Source: Antedon mediterranea (Eukaryota > Echinodermata > Crinoidea > Comatulida > Antedonidae). Taken from it: DNA of 64,000 nt. Below are positions 14,001-24,838 of this stretch, in pieces (the stretch's first letter is position 1; every line of letters starts with the position of its first letter). The position numbers and the translations under genes were made by a program. The stretch spans positions 35,708,501 through 35,772,500 of the forward strand of contig NC_092672.1 in assembly GCF_964355755.1 (NCBI RefSeq), in the 5' to 3' direction. The notes beneath the pieces are model-generated. The model had not been told where the DNA came from, ran no database searches, and was given only the letters and a program-made list of their open reading frames with translations.

Positions 14001-17000
14001 AGACACTTAATATATATTTTGATTTCCTATTTTCAATTATAATTATTGCCATTTTTTAACTATGGTGGGCTAAGATCCTGGAGACACTAATAAATATATT
14101 TTTATTTCATATTTTAAATTAAGTGGCATTTCCGGCCATCAGCATTTTTCAAAATTTTCTTATCAACCATTGTGGGGCTGAGGTCCTGGAGACACTTAAT
14201 ATATATTTTTATTTCCTATTTTAAATTATAATTGCCATTTTCTAATTATGGTGGGCTAAGATCCTTTCATATTTGAAATTAAGTGCAAAGATCGAGCAGC
14301 TCTCATATTTCAGCTCAAAAATTCTAAATTTCCATGGCTGTAACAGGTTTTTTTGGGGGTGGGGGGGGGGGGGAGAAGGGTTCGTGGGTTGGTGTTTGTG
14401 TCATTTGCAATTACCATTTTCGCACCCCAGATATTTTTAGAATTATTAGTAAAATACAATTTTTGAACGACATAGGGATACAATTTAGGCCCTATTTTGT
14501 GTCAGTTGGGGTTTTACAAACGTTTATTAGACATACAACCGTTGGTGGCGCTCTTTAGGGCCACATTTTGGGGATCTGGCATTATTTTTCCCAATCTGGC
14601 ATTATTTGAGACAGGATACGGCATAATTTAAATTTTATCGCTGGCAACGCTGATACACTCGCACTTCAAACTGCAAGCTTTTTGTTGTTATAAATTCATT
14701 CATTCAGAAATACAATTTAAGGAAGGAATCGAATCAAGGGCATTATTACTTGGTTTACTATATATTTATGATGTTTTCCCCAAAAATAATTACTAGTATG
14801 TACATTTTGCGAATTGTAGATGTACCGGCGGTATGAAATTAAAAAAAGCTGTTTACGCGGTCTGTAGCCTAACGATATAATAATAATTATATGTATAAAA
14901 TAATTGTTACTTTTTTCTGATAAATCAGTATGAATAATAATGTTTACTTTGCGCTGCTTTAAGCACCATATTTTAAAAAAAGAAACAAATTGATTTAAGC
15001 TTACTTTTTGTCACGTTTTCGGTAATTAATCGTCTTCTTCGCTCTCACTATCTGATTCGTCACTGTTCTCATCATCCGATTCTGTTGGAAGAGGCCCCAG
15101 CAAATCGTTATCGCCAACGCACCATCCGTTATTGTCTTGAGGTTTCGGCAACTCTTAAATCGGCGTTAGTGCGAGCTTCCAGATCATGACTTGATAGTTC
15201 GATCGTGCGTCGTATATGTTGATGCAAGCATCTACGCGACGGTGGAAAGTTAGCTAAATCAATGTTTTTTAACACTGATTATCCGTCTTTTTCCTTGCAT
15301 TTCCTGCGAAGAAAGTAAAATCTAAGTTCATCGGTACTCCTTGATTTCGATCGGGATCCAGCGATGTTTTTTTTTTATATTGTTACATTTTGTTTCGTCC
15401 ATTATTGCAAAAGTCCTATTCGATACAGGCAGTGGCAGGAATTGACGAATAACCAATCTCACAGTTTAGCCACTGAAATCACCCCAAGTCGATGTAATGC
15501 CATTCTAGGGCTGCATGCGTTCACAAAGTGCAGCACGACCAGCGCTTTCAAGGGAAAAGGAAAATTAAAGGCCATTAAACTTGTCGAAAAATATCCAAAA
15601 TTTGAAGAGGTTTTCAAGAAAGTAGGAGAAAGTTGGAAAGGAGAAGAAGAGTTAATGTTGGAACTGGAATAGTTCACGTGCCTGTTATTATATGGATTCC
15701 GTTTGAAAGCAAGGCGTAGGCCTACCGATGAACTTAGATTTGACTTTTTTCGCAGGAAATGCAAGAAAAAAAACCCGGAATAATCAGTGTTAAAAAAACA
15801 TTGATTTAAAAATTAGCTAACTTTCCACCGTCGCGTAGATGCTTGCATCAACATATACAACGCACGATGATCGAACTATCAAGTCAGGATCTGTGGAGGC
15901 TCGCACTCTAACACCGATTTTACGAGTTGCCGAAACCCCAAGACAATAACGGATGGTGCGTTGGTGATAACGATTTGCTGGGGCCTTTGTGGTTTGAAAG
16001 CGAGATTCTTCCAACAGAATTGAACGAGCGATTGCTGAGAACGACTCCTTTAACTCGGATGATGAGAACAGTGACGAATCAGATAGTGAGAGCGAAGAAG
16101 ACAATTAATTACCAAAAACGTGACAAAAAATAGGCTTAAATCAATTTGTTTCTTTTCTTTTTTAATAGGGTGCTTAAAGCAGCGCTAAGTAAACATATTC
16201 ATACTGATTTATCAGAAAAAAAGTAACAATTATTTTATACATATAATTATTATTATATCGTTAGGCTACAGACCGCGTAAACAGCTTTTTTTAATTTCAT
16301 ACCGCCGGTACATCTACAATTCGCAAAATGTACATACTAGTAATTATTTTTGGGGAAAACATCATAAATATATAATAAACCAAGTAATAATGCCCTTGAT
16401 TCGATTCCTTCCTTAAATTGTATTTCTGAATGAATGAATATAACAACAAAAAGCTTGCAGTTTGAAGTGCGAGTGTATCAATACTTATAGAGGGCGCTAT
16501 CACATTGTATGGAAGGTCACTTCAGATGACATGCAAAAATCACAATTTTCCTTTGTTTTTCATATTTATTTGACTTATTTTTTATCAAAATGACTTGTTA
16601 TATATGTGATACATAATAATACAATGTAATACAGATAATTAATACCATATTCGTACATTTAAAATTCACTTTTTAATACGAACGCAAATGTCGACAATGG
16701 CGTGTCATTCACTTATGCCCCATGACGTCATTTTCCGATGAAAACAAACCACGACGAAAGGAAGCAAAAACTGCGTATAAAAACTTCATTTTCTCTACAA
16801 ATCCCAACTTTTACGTGACGCAACATCAATAAATGATCTTTACATAATGTTTAGAACCTACGGTGAGAATCTCGTTGACTACTAACGTTATGCAATGGTG
16901 AAGGTGATATTTTACTGGACTAAAAGGAAGGATGAAATTAATCATATTTACCAGTTATTCTATGTGAAAATATTTAAACTTGGCACTTTGGTGACTTACT

Positions 17001-20000
17001 GTTATCATCCAAGATATAGTACCGGAGGAAGGAGGAGATGAAGTTTTTGAATTCCTTCTAAAATCTATTTCATTGAACCGGTTGTTGGACAACCTGTAGC
17101 CACCAAGATATTTATAGTGATTGATTTTTTCCAGGAAAATGGAAAAAAAAACTTGCTAATCTAGGCTAAGATTGAAAAAGGCAAAAAAAAAAGGAGGAGG
17201 GGTGAGAATGGTGTTTGTTTCCTCTTTCTATTACATACTGTAGGCCTACACATCTGATTAGAACGAAACAAACTTGTATTAACAACAGTCCATGGCCAAA
17301 ATTTATATTGAGAACACAATTTTGGTCAGGCAAACACAGAAGAAGGAAGACCCTTGATTTTATACACATGATCCAGGTGTTATATAATCACTTCCATATC
17401 AAACATCGCAAAAACAAATATTATTGTCAAACATTATTTTGGCAACCGTCTACCTCACGTTTTAAGACTATTGTCTTATTTACACCTAAAACACCTTGGG
17501 ATTGGAAGGCAAGCACATTTTCTATAGTGTAAACAGAGCTTAATTAAAATTAAGCTCTGTCTACACTATCAAACTTTATGTGACAAAAAGATGTCATGTG
17601 GCCATATATGGACATGATGATGTCAATCACTACCATATTTGGGCATACACTACCATATATGGGCATATCATACTTTTTTTGTCAATGTCAAACTAGACAG
17701 AGCTTTAGAGTGTAAGAAACACACCTAGTTAATTATACAATATATACAATCAAATCATATCAGTGGCGGATCTAGGATCTGACGAGGGGGGGTGGCCACG
17801 AAAGTGGCAAACGAGGTGCGTAGCACCGAGCGGGGGAGGGTTTGGGAGGGGGTATCCCCCTTTTGAGGCTCCGAAAATTTTTGAAAAAATAGATGCTTAC
17901 ACACTGTTTAATAGGCTAGAGAAACTGTTTCCATCACACTTAATAACAAATATTATTATTACATAATGTAAATTTAAATACATCCTTCCTAAATACTGTA
18001 CGGATCTTTTTCGACGAACTAATAATAAACTTTGATCGAAAAACCTTCAAACAAAATGAACATTTTGGTAATGCGGTACTCCGAAAATGCCTCGATAGAG
18101 TGCATGTGTTGTGTACCGTGTTTTGGTGGTCTGTTAACCTCAGAGATATATACCCTACAGCCGGGTGAATAAATCAATGTAATTTGGTATACAATGATCG
18201 CAGTAATCGCCGTGTCTATAACACAAATCAAAAAACGCCAAATACGCCACATACTTTTTTCGGCCGTCCCGTGTACATACAAGACATTTCATGTTTATTT
18301 TATGCCTATAAAATAATAAAAGAACACCATGTTTCTCGTTTATTTTTATCGTTTATACTGCATACCATAATATTATACAAAAAACTTTCATGCGCGAGAA
18401 AAAAGTTCCCGATATTACGCTCCACTAAGCAGGGGTGTAAATATGCCACGCTAACGCTTGTGCACACACGGACCAGGGCGGCGGAAATTAACAACTGCAA
18501 TGGAAAATGGTGTATTTTGGAGAGTGATGACGTCAGCATTCACACGAGGAGCGAGCTTGACAACGTGACGCTGGTAGTTTTAGGAGTGCGTGTGTTTTAA
18601 AAATGGGTATTTTCCGAAGATTGTAAATCGTGTTTCTTTTTAAACTCTTGAATTCATAATAGTAATTGAACTCTTAGCTCTTTCACTGTGTAGGCCTATT
18701 TACACACAACTATTAATGCTAACCCTAGCTACTCTAGTAGGGCCTACCTAGGCCTACTCTTCTTAATTAAAAGATTAATCCACGTCTAGCGACGGTCAAT
18801 CGCGATTAGGTTGCATCTTTTTTTTTTTTTTTTTGAGAATTAAGGGGGGTGGCTAGCCACCCTATTCACCCCCCCTAGATCCGCCACTGCATATATAATA
18901 ATAAAAGTAAGGGTTGCCGGACGCATTTTCAAAACAAAATAAAGTGATGGGTTTTTTGGGGTTTTTTCTCTTGTTATGCACATCCATCAATTAGTATTTT
19001 TATATGCAGAGGTATTTACTAAAAAGTGAAAAGAGTGGAACTGTTTGGCCGATAAGGTCATAGTTTAGAATGCCCACGGTGGTTTCTAATCATGATGATA
19101 GTTGATTTTCGTTTATTATCAATTTTTTATTTGATTCAAATATAAATCAACAGGCCAGTGGCGTAACGTAAAGGCCTGAGGCCCCTGGTTTAGGAACTCT
19201 TGGGTGTTTTTAGCCTTTTTCGACATATTTTAATGCCTGTTTTTTCCTCTGGTCACTGCTCAGGGGCCCCTGGGTTTAGCCAATGAACGCTCTGCGCTCA
19301 TAGTTGTTACACAACTGTAACAGGCACAAAACAATTTAAAATACTGTACAAGTACAGAACTTTGTTCAATAGTCTCAATTGTTATGAGAAACCGTAATTC
19401 TTATATGCAGAATCTAAACAGTAAATTCTTAATACTTATCCACCCACACATAACAACTAAAGCTTATTTAGTTCGAACAGATGTTTATAATAAGTTGTGA
19501 ATTTTAATGACTGTCTTATTAAAAATTACGAGAGAATAATTTGAATCAATTTAACTGAAACTTCTTACATTTCTTAAGATGACTTAAACTTTTGATTGAA
19601 AATGGATTTAATAAATAAATTTAATAAATCTTAAATGGAAATTGAGAAAGGTTCCTAATAATATTCACTCCTCTATTTGTTCCTGACTGAACCCAGCCCT
19701 TTGTCTAACCTCTTCTCGTATGATTATAGCTTTATATTTTCGTGTTTTTTTTTAATATTGCATTATATTTAGTTTTAAAACATTTAGTAATGGAATTTTT
19801 CGATTTGTAACAACTGTATAGGCAGAATATTCAAAGGGTTGTTCAACTCGGCACTAAATTTTGAAAAATACAATGCAAAATAGGACGTGGTTTAGCAATC
19901 CTGAATCCGCCACTGTACGTATTATCTTGTAGTTCAAATATGATAATTTTAAGATAATACTCCTTATCCTATGCACTTTCAAAAGGACTATACCGGAATT

Positions 20001-21028
20001 CCTCCATAATCAGAAAAATAAACTAAAGACAACAAGATACTTTTGATAAACATTTCAGACTTTGCTTGTTATCGATTAACAAATATGTACTTTCCATATC
20101 TCTTGTCAAGATTTGATGGAAGGCCTTTGGGGTTATTTGGTACCTTACTTACAAAAGGTCAAAGATCACATGTTTTCTCCTTTTTACAATCACTATTTTC
20201 AGAAACACTGGCGACATATTTGATCGATCGATGTTGAAGAGTGTTGGTTTCAATGTCTTCACTGACATGGTCTCATCACAACTTAACTAGTCAGGTATTA
20301 ACACCTGATATTAAATTTCACAACTGAAATTCACACCGGAGTAGTGTTTAATCTATAATCGTTTATTTCCAATTAAGCGTAGGGCACCTACAATACTAAT
20401 TTGCTATAGGACTAAAAGTAACCAGATTTATTTTAAAAATTACAGTAGGACCCTCCTTTGGGACACCTCTATCCAGAGGACACCCCTATCCAGGGGACAT
20501 CCCTATTCAGCCGACACCCCTATGAAAAGGAAACCTCTATTTCAGAGGACAACCCTATTCAGAGGACACTCAAATTCAGAGGGGATACCTCTATTCAGGG
20601 GACACCCTTGCCGGGGAAAAGTTCTGCCCATACTAATACACTTTCCAATGAAACTGAATGACAGGAAATATCTGTGCACAGTAGGCTATAGTCAATAATA
20701 ATCCCTATATTCAGGGGGACGCTTTTAATAACATGACTTATTGTTGGGTCTTGTACATAATGTCCATTTCTATTCACGGCCAACCTTTAGTAACAAAAAC
20801 TTCATTAATGATATTGATTATCAATTTTTCATCTTGATTGATTTTTGATGATTAAACGAGCAAACACTTACCTCCTTCACAGAGATAAAAATAAAATCTT
20901 TCTTTCTTTAGGACCAGTAAAAGAGAACTCCATCCCAAAAGGACGGCTGAAAAAAATAAGTTCTCAAACACCATGGTGACCACGAGCCACAACCGCCTGC
21001 GTTGGGCTGTTTGCAGTGAGGGAGCCAT
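2009..21028 (-). CDS. SLC43-family large neutral amino acid transporter (LAT3/LAT4-like), 11 coding exons
   Basis: Coding exons, 5' to 3' on the minus strand: 21028-20872, 10382-10103, 8827-8701, 7473-7381, 6627-6497, 6273-6031, 5735-5548, 5321-4891, 4380-4307, 3773-3650, 2179-2009. All introns are GT-AG and phases join into one 672-aa reading frame ending TGA. SLC43 proteins are plasma-membrane major-facilitator carriers moving large neutral amino acids by facilitated diffusion. Family landmarks seen: N-terminus [12 protein letters not shown] followed by [13 protein letters not shown] (TM1), [20 protein letters not shown] (TM2), [49 protein letters not shown] and [12 protein letters not shown]. 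Vertebrate members are about 490-570 aa; the extra length is mainly in a basic cytosolic loop in exon 8. Which vertebrate paralogue is closest cannot be decided by eye. Confidence 0.93.
2291..2445 (+). mobile_element. CTCTGTCTACACTATC inverted-repeat element (MITE family A), copy 1
   Basis: Full copy with terminal inverted repeats, left AAGCTCTGTCTACACTATCA and right its near-complement ending GTAGACAGAGC. The core carries the ATGGTAGTGATATG unit and TGACATCATCATGTCC. It lies in the last intron of the SLC43-like gene. Confidence 0.85.
2882..3035. mobile_element. MITE family B (GGTTCCCACTAGGACACA ends), copy 1
   Basis: Inverted ends AAAGCTTGGTTCCCACTAGG and, at the other side, CCTAGTGATAACCAAACTTT. 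A related copy lies at 50253-50393 and a left-end fragment at 46288-46320. Flanking TA suggests a TA target, as in Tc1/mariner-type MITEs. Confidence 0.65.
3883..4086. repeat. Dispersed repeat D, copy 1
   Basis: About 200 bp shared in the same orientation with 49341-49560. Shared words include GGCAATCTAAC, GTAACAGTCCTTTGATCTTA, GTGTCTG and AAACCCTTTGATCTCCG. Class unknown. Confidence 0.7.
4891..5321 (-). CDS. SLC43-like exon 8: membrane segments around an extended basic phosphorylation-type loop
   Basis: This exon codes residues 407-550. It opens with the conserved [24 protein letters not shown] segment, then enters a hydrophilic loop of about 75 residues. Between 5194 and 5068 there is an RRQS motif and then five near-identical 8-residue repeats with cores RRAS, KRGS, KRAS, KRGS and RRVS. 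Each fits the basophilic kinase consensus (R/K)-R-x-S. The exon resumes with [20 protein letters not shown], the next helix. Human SLC43A1 has a much shorter loop here. Confidence 0.9.
5348..5420 (-). mobile_element. MITE family A fragment
   Basis: Left end CTCTGTCTACACTATCAAAC joined to a single GGCACATCACACTTTTTTG core. The right terminal repeat is missing. Confidence 0.6.
5769..5850 (-). mobile_element. MITE family A, diverged short copy
   Basis: AAGCCTTGTCTACACTATC, one ATATCACTACCATATTTGGG core unit and TTTTGTCAAACTAGTTTTATAGTG are present. The right end has decayed. Confidence 0.6.
7551..7682 (+). mobile_element. MITE family A copy
   Basis: Left AGCTCTGTCTACACTATCAA, one core unit with CCCAAATATGGTAG, and right end TTTTGATAGTGTACTGTAGAGAGAGCC, slightly rearranged. 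Confidence 0.8.
7889..8165 (-). mobile_element. MITE family A copy with expanded internal 21-bp array
   Basis: The left end AAAGCTCTGTCTACACTAT is followed by nine tandem 21-bp units (7961-8149) of the type CCATATTTAGGCACATCACTA. Most family copies have one to four. Since 21 is divisible by 3, the array produces spurious open frames repeating PYLGTSL. The right terminal repeat is lost. Confidence 0.85.
8634..8680. mobile_element. MITE family A, left-end fragment
   Basis: AAAGCTCTGTCCACACTATC followed by TCAAATGTGACAAAAAATTC, then unrelated sequence leading to the exon 3 donor 20 bp further on. Confidence 0.6.
10701..10857. mobile_element. hAT-like short inverted-repeat element (CAGGGCCGTAGCC ends)
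   Basis: Left CAGGGCCGTAGCCAGC and right GCTATGGCCTTG form inverted ends. The interior has two GCCTCATCTGT words. CAGGG-type termini are typical of hAT elements. No clear 8-bp target duplication is seen. Confidence 0.55.
12823..14650. mobile_element. 1.83 kb insertion nested in the left foldback arm, with 10-bp target duplication
   Basis: Flanked by perfect TGATACACTC at 12813-12822 and 14651-14660. The opposite arm has a single GAGTGTATCA (about 16471-16480), the empty site. Ends show a short inverted TTGCCA, and GGCATTAT words cluster near both ends. The interior is a tandem array. A 10-bp duplication fits Mutator-like elements best, but that is inference. No transposase frame is seen. Confidence 0.85.
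13475..14310. repeat. About 200-bp tandem repeat, roughly four copies
   Basis: GAGCAGCTCT recurs near 13540, 13745 and 13942, with a decayed copy near 14140 and another near 14295. Between copies TATGGTGGGCTAAGATCCTG, AATATATTTTTATTTC and CAACCATGGTGGGGCTGAGG alternate, showing an older half-unit duplication. Confidence 0.75.
15026..15336 (-). pseudogene. Left-arm copy of the element protein's C-terminal end
   Basis: On the minus strand the frame reads [13 protein letters not shown], then [20 protein letters not shown] after a break, then [20 protein letters not shown] and an acidic end [11 protein letters not shown] with TAA at 15028-15026. The same segments appear on the plus strand in the right arm. 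The acidic end is still open while upstream parts are broken by stops. Confidence 0.65.
15364..16108 (+). pseudogene. Decayed mobile-element protein remnant with an [15 protein letters not shown] motif
   Basis: The plus strand reads [20 protein letters not shown], then [16 protein letters not shown] and ELE, a TAG at 15670-15672, then in the same frame [20 protein letters not shown] and [11 protein letters not shown]. After frame breaks come [31 protein letters not shown] and a final acidic [12 protein letters not shown] with TAA at 16108. From memory, this order resembles the C-terminal part of large multi-copy uncharacterised metazoan proteins with an (L/H)HA(F/L)TGCDTTSAF motif. Here G and D of that motif are replaced by K and S. 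Function is unknown. Confidence 0.6.
17551..17708 (-). mobile_element. MITE family A copy
   Basis: TAAGCTCTGTCTACACTATC at the left, two CTACCATAT core units, and a shortened right end TCAAACTAGACAGAGCTTTA. A separate right-end remnant TATAGTGTAAACAGAGCTTA lies immediately upstream (17523-17542), facing it. Confidence 0.8.
17761..18889. mobile_element. hAT-like element, CAGTGGCGGATCTAGG ends
   Basis: Starts CAGTGGCGGATCTAGG and ends CCTAGATCCGCCACTG, an inverted pair of 14-16 bp, 1129 bp apart, with G- and C-rich runs just inside each end. The CAGTGG terminus fits hAT transposons. An exact 8-bp target duplication is not evident; CATAT flanks both ends. No transposase is found, so it is non-autonomous. 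Confidence 0.75.
19156..19317. mobile_element. hAT-like MITE family C (CAGTGGCGTAAC), copy 1
   Basis: Starts CAGTGGCGTAAC and ends GTTACACAACTG. Flanked by CAACAGGC (19148-19155) and TAACAGGC (19318-19325), an 8-bp duplication with one mismatch. Shares the interior GGCCCCTGG...ACATATTTTAATGCCTG with copies at 60515 and 61074. Confidence 0.8.
20455..20720. repeat. Degenerate tandem array of about 17-20 bp units
   Basis: Repeats variants of GGACACCCCTATTCAGAG about ten times up to 20612, with a last unit near 20700. Units are too diverged for a coding interpretation. Confidence 0.65.
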
Positions 21029-21075
21029 CTTGGAATTCTGTCGTTTTGTGCACTTGTTACAAAAATATATAGCAC
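20872..21075 (-). CDS. SLC43-like exon with start codon
   Basis: The exon appears to begin after a TTTTGTAG acceptor (first base 21075) and ends before GTAAGTG. The ATG is at 21028 and the first 52 codons plus one base follow. The start is chosen because [12 protein letters not shown] matches the conserved SLC43 N-terminus and the first transmembrane helix follows at about residues 14-40. The upstream 47 bases would be 5' UTR. Confidence 0.85.
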
Positions 21076-24000
21076 CTACAAAATAAATGAAGATAAAAAA
21101 TTAATTAAAATACAGATTTTGTAGTCAACTCAAAACTTCATTACTTTCCACGGAGTTTTCAATGATTGGTGAATGATCAGTAACTGACTTATGATAAGCA
21201 AATTGTGAACCTCTATTGGTTTGTGTTACTGGATGTACTATGATGGCCATTGAAAGACTGATTTGTGGACTATGATATATTTTAGTATTACTTGTTTGGA
21301 CTGTGTTATACTATGTGTTTACATATTTACTATTATATTTATGTCAACTTCATCACTGCTTACTTGATGCAATAAAGGAAATAAATAATAATAATAAATA
21401 ATAAAATATTAAGTGGAGTTAATGCCAACACTGTGGTAAGAATGCACAGAACTTTAAATTGTAAATTAAATATATTAATTTTTTTATACAAATGTAGTTT
21501 CTAGAAACTTTTAGTTTAGTAGTTGGTATCAAAATATGATAATTTATTATTAATTCCTGAACAAAACATATGGTGCCAATTTAATTTTTATTCTCAAATT
21601 AAAAAATAATAATTAGTATAAAAAATTATAATAAAAGTACAGTAAAAAGCATGTAATTAAATAGTACAATTCTTCCTTTAAAACTGAAAATATAACAGAA
21701 AACTTACTGCTCAAGACAACAAATTCAAGTCTAGACTTGAATTCACAGCGCTCTACTTTATAAACTACCTCACCGAATATACAATAATTTAATGAATGCT
21801 GTTTGCGTGCTCTACTCATGTTCTCTGTGGTGATGATGCAATGCAACGTTTTTATGAATGAACACAGACAAAGTGTTCAGAAAGCAATCAGTAATTTTAT
21901 CCATGGATTGGATAGTTTATTAATCCTTGTAAAGTTCAAGATCAGATCAACATTTGGCATACACAGCCGGCCTTTGCTGGATTAGTGAGGATATAAATGG
22001 AGATTATACCAAAGCAAAGGGAAGCATAGATTTTTAGAAGATTATATAATTCGGTCTGCTGACAGAATTCATTTGTTTTGTTTGTAGGCCTAGTGTACAT
22101 TTTACCGCCCTGATTTCTGCTGATTCTGTTCCAACTTTGTCTGCTGTCTAACCTTGATTGGAATGAATTAAGTCCTTCCGAATATTTAGTATATTGTTTC
22201 AATGTTATTTATAATTGTATTGTCTAGGATCAAAATAAATAGGTATAGATAGGTCTTGGTAAATGACAAAAATATTGTGGGGTGTTTTTTTTTCGGTGGG
22301 TGGGGTAGGGAGGGGATTATTGATATCAATTTTGTAATTGGTAAAAATATAAATTTACATAGATTTTAGGCTATAGTTTATATAATAATATATTAATAGT
22401 AAATAAAAAGAATAATTTTTTTTTTAAATCAAAATTGTTGTATTGTATACTGTTGGAAAATATACACTAAAAAAACTTCAATATAGAAAGTGAATGTGCT
22501 ATACGTCTTAACATAATATTATAATAATTAATTAGAATAGAATAGGGACGATAAGGAAGTCAATGACCTTATGCCATCGTACGATGTTTACGACTTCAAT
22601 TGCGTAATAGAAATTTATAATGTTACACCATTTGGTAGAGTACGCGCGATTACCTTGCCCACGCATTGTGTTTAAACACTCCGATTGAAAAGGGATATTT
22701 TTGGTAAATTTTAAAGTCTATTTATTATAGGCCTATATAGACAGTCGGCCTTGGGGAGATGATCACGTGATTTCCAGGAACCAGAGCATGTTTCACGATC
22801 TCCGATATTTAAAAAAAAAACATTTTTATCATAGTAGTAGATACCTGTACATGTACTTAGCCTAGCTAGGCCTAGGCCTAGAACACTTGTTTAAAAATAC
22901 TGTATGCTACGTCTCTAGGGTAAAATAATGTTTGTAGACATGCGGTTGATGACTTCTCTTGAGAGCATGAGAATTCATTCCTCATAAATCAAGTAAAATT
23001 CACCCGGTGTTTCTGACGGTGTATCTCACGTGCGTTGTGAATGAAAACACGCACTTATCTCTATCTGCATGTGAAGAGACCGCTCTTCCGTCGTCGTGAC
23101 GTGCACGCGCAAATAAAAACAAAGGGGATGGTGGTGGAGGAGGGGGAATGGTCTACAGGAGGAATTTACGATGGCACACGTGATTACGATGTCATGACGA
23201 TTATATCACGATTTTTGGCGATGCACTTTTTTATATACCACCACGACGCACACGATATCACTACGAACATTGAGGAAATTCAGAATGATTCACAAACTAA
23301 GTTTGCTTTACCCGATCATAGGGTAAAGTAGTTTAGTGATTTAATCATATCATAATTAATAGCCCAATATTTTGTAATTAACAACGTCGTAATAATAACG
23401 ATTTATTATTGAATAACTATATTGCCTTGACACTAATAGTAATACTGACTAATAAATAGGAGCGCCCGATTTCATTGTTCCTTTGTGTCCAGCAACGTCT
23501 GTCAGTTGCGAAATCAATTGTCAATTAATACAATCAATGGTTGAGAAATAATATAAAACATTACGAAATATACCACTATACACTGTCTAAACAGTACAGT
23601 AAAATTACACGTGTCTTGTACTAGCCTACCTAGCGCACATGGCATAATTTAAAATTAAATAAGTTATGAATTTTCGTTTCAACACTCAACAGTGTACAAG
23701 GCCAAATTAAACGTAATGCATCGTAGTCGTACCGTTATTTTATTTGTCAAAACCGTTATTTTATAATAACTATAATAATTAATATGGCCGGTTTCATAAA
23801 TAAATCCGTGTTTTAAATTAACAGATTAAACATTAAACAGTTATTCAGTGTATTATTGACAATGGCTTTCTTATCAAAATCATCACAGATAGGCCTAGTG
23901 ACCAATTATCGCTGATGGTCATCTTCATTGATATCGGGGTCAATGGTCAGTTTTCAATTCAAAGCGGAAAAAATTCGAGCAATAAAATACAGTACTGCAT

Positions 24001-24838
24001 ATAATTAATATTAATAATAATAATATTAGTTCAGTATTTATGATGAACACGCGTTTGTTTGGTATTTCGACGGTTGAGCTAATTTACAAGGTCAAGCATG
24101 AAAAGAAAGGGTTGACGTTTGACCATGGCTTGACCATGTCCATCTGTTTAGACAAAGACCAGTAGTGATGTATAGTTATGCAATAAACGTCTTTAATCGA
24201 AACAAGTCAAAACAATGGTGGTTAAGAAAAATAAATCATTTACTTAATCCTTGGGTAAAATATAGGAAATATTTACTTCCTTTACGATTCCGATTCCCGT
24301 CCTGAAAATGTATAGCTGCATGTCGTCATCATTAATCTACCACACCAAAACGACATGATGAGTTATGTCATGCTTTAGCCTACTTTTTAATGTATTACTT
24401 ACTTTTTATGATGATAAAATGTTCACGTTAAAAAAATATTGTAGGCGGTTTTTATCGCCAAAAATTCCTAATCGAACATAAAGTCATAGATTACACGATT
24501 TTACATTGTCAATGTCGTCTGTGTTTGTTCTTAGAATTAATGTGTTGAAAAGCATATATCCTCTGGTTTAACATTATGGTTTTTAACTTGTTATCCATAA
24601 ATTATGGTTGTAAATGAAATCATTCGACTCAGAATCCATCAAGTGTTACGTTCTCGATTTTCCCATAATAAACAGCTGATCTGCTGCTCAGCTGATCATC
24701 GCAGCAGTAAGTCGATACGTGCGACGTAATTACGACCGCAAATTAATTCAGAAATTTCAATGAAATTCAGACATAACTTATAAAACAAATCAAAATGATG
24801 TACAATTTTGAGAAGAAGAAATTTAACAATTAAGCTTA

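Larger units (their letters stand above)
12371..16922. mobile_element. Foldback element with 1.1-1.2 kb inverted arms and a coding remnant
   Basis: The left arm begins TAGTCCAGTAAAATATCACC at 12371 and the right arm ends with its exact complement at 16922. The left arm is 12371-12822 plus 14661-15333; the right arm is about 15720-16922. The arms match almost continuously outside the insertion at 12823-14650. The loop (15334-15719) and the inner arms code parts of one decayed protein. It looks like a DNA transposon or foldback with unusually long inverted repeats; the superfamily is not identified. Confidence 0.85.
10383..20871 (-). other. Intron 1 of the SLC43 coding region: repeat-filled
   Basis: A 10.5 kb intron containing the 10701-10857 element, the 12371-16922 foldback, a family A MITE (17551), hAT-like elements at 17761 and 19156 and a degenerate tandem array at 20455. 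From 10860 to 12370 and from 19320 to 20450 I see only AT-rich unique-looking sequence. Confidence 0.8.

Noticed and set aside
18184-18600. 138-aa open frame inside the hAT-like element
   Set aside because: No transposase or other motif; composition-driven and without relatives I can recognise.
23041-23331. 96-aa plus-strand frame MKTRTYLYLHVKRPLFRRRD
   Set aside because: No recognisable family, no splice support and no repeats. It lies in the likely 5' UTR intron of the transporter.
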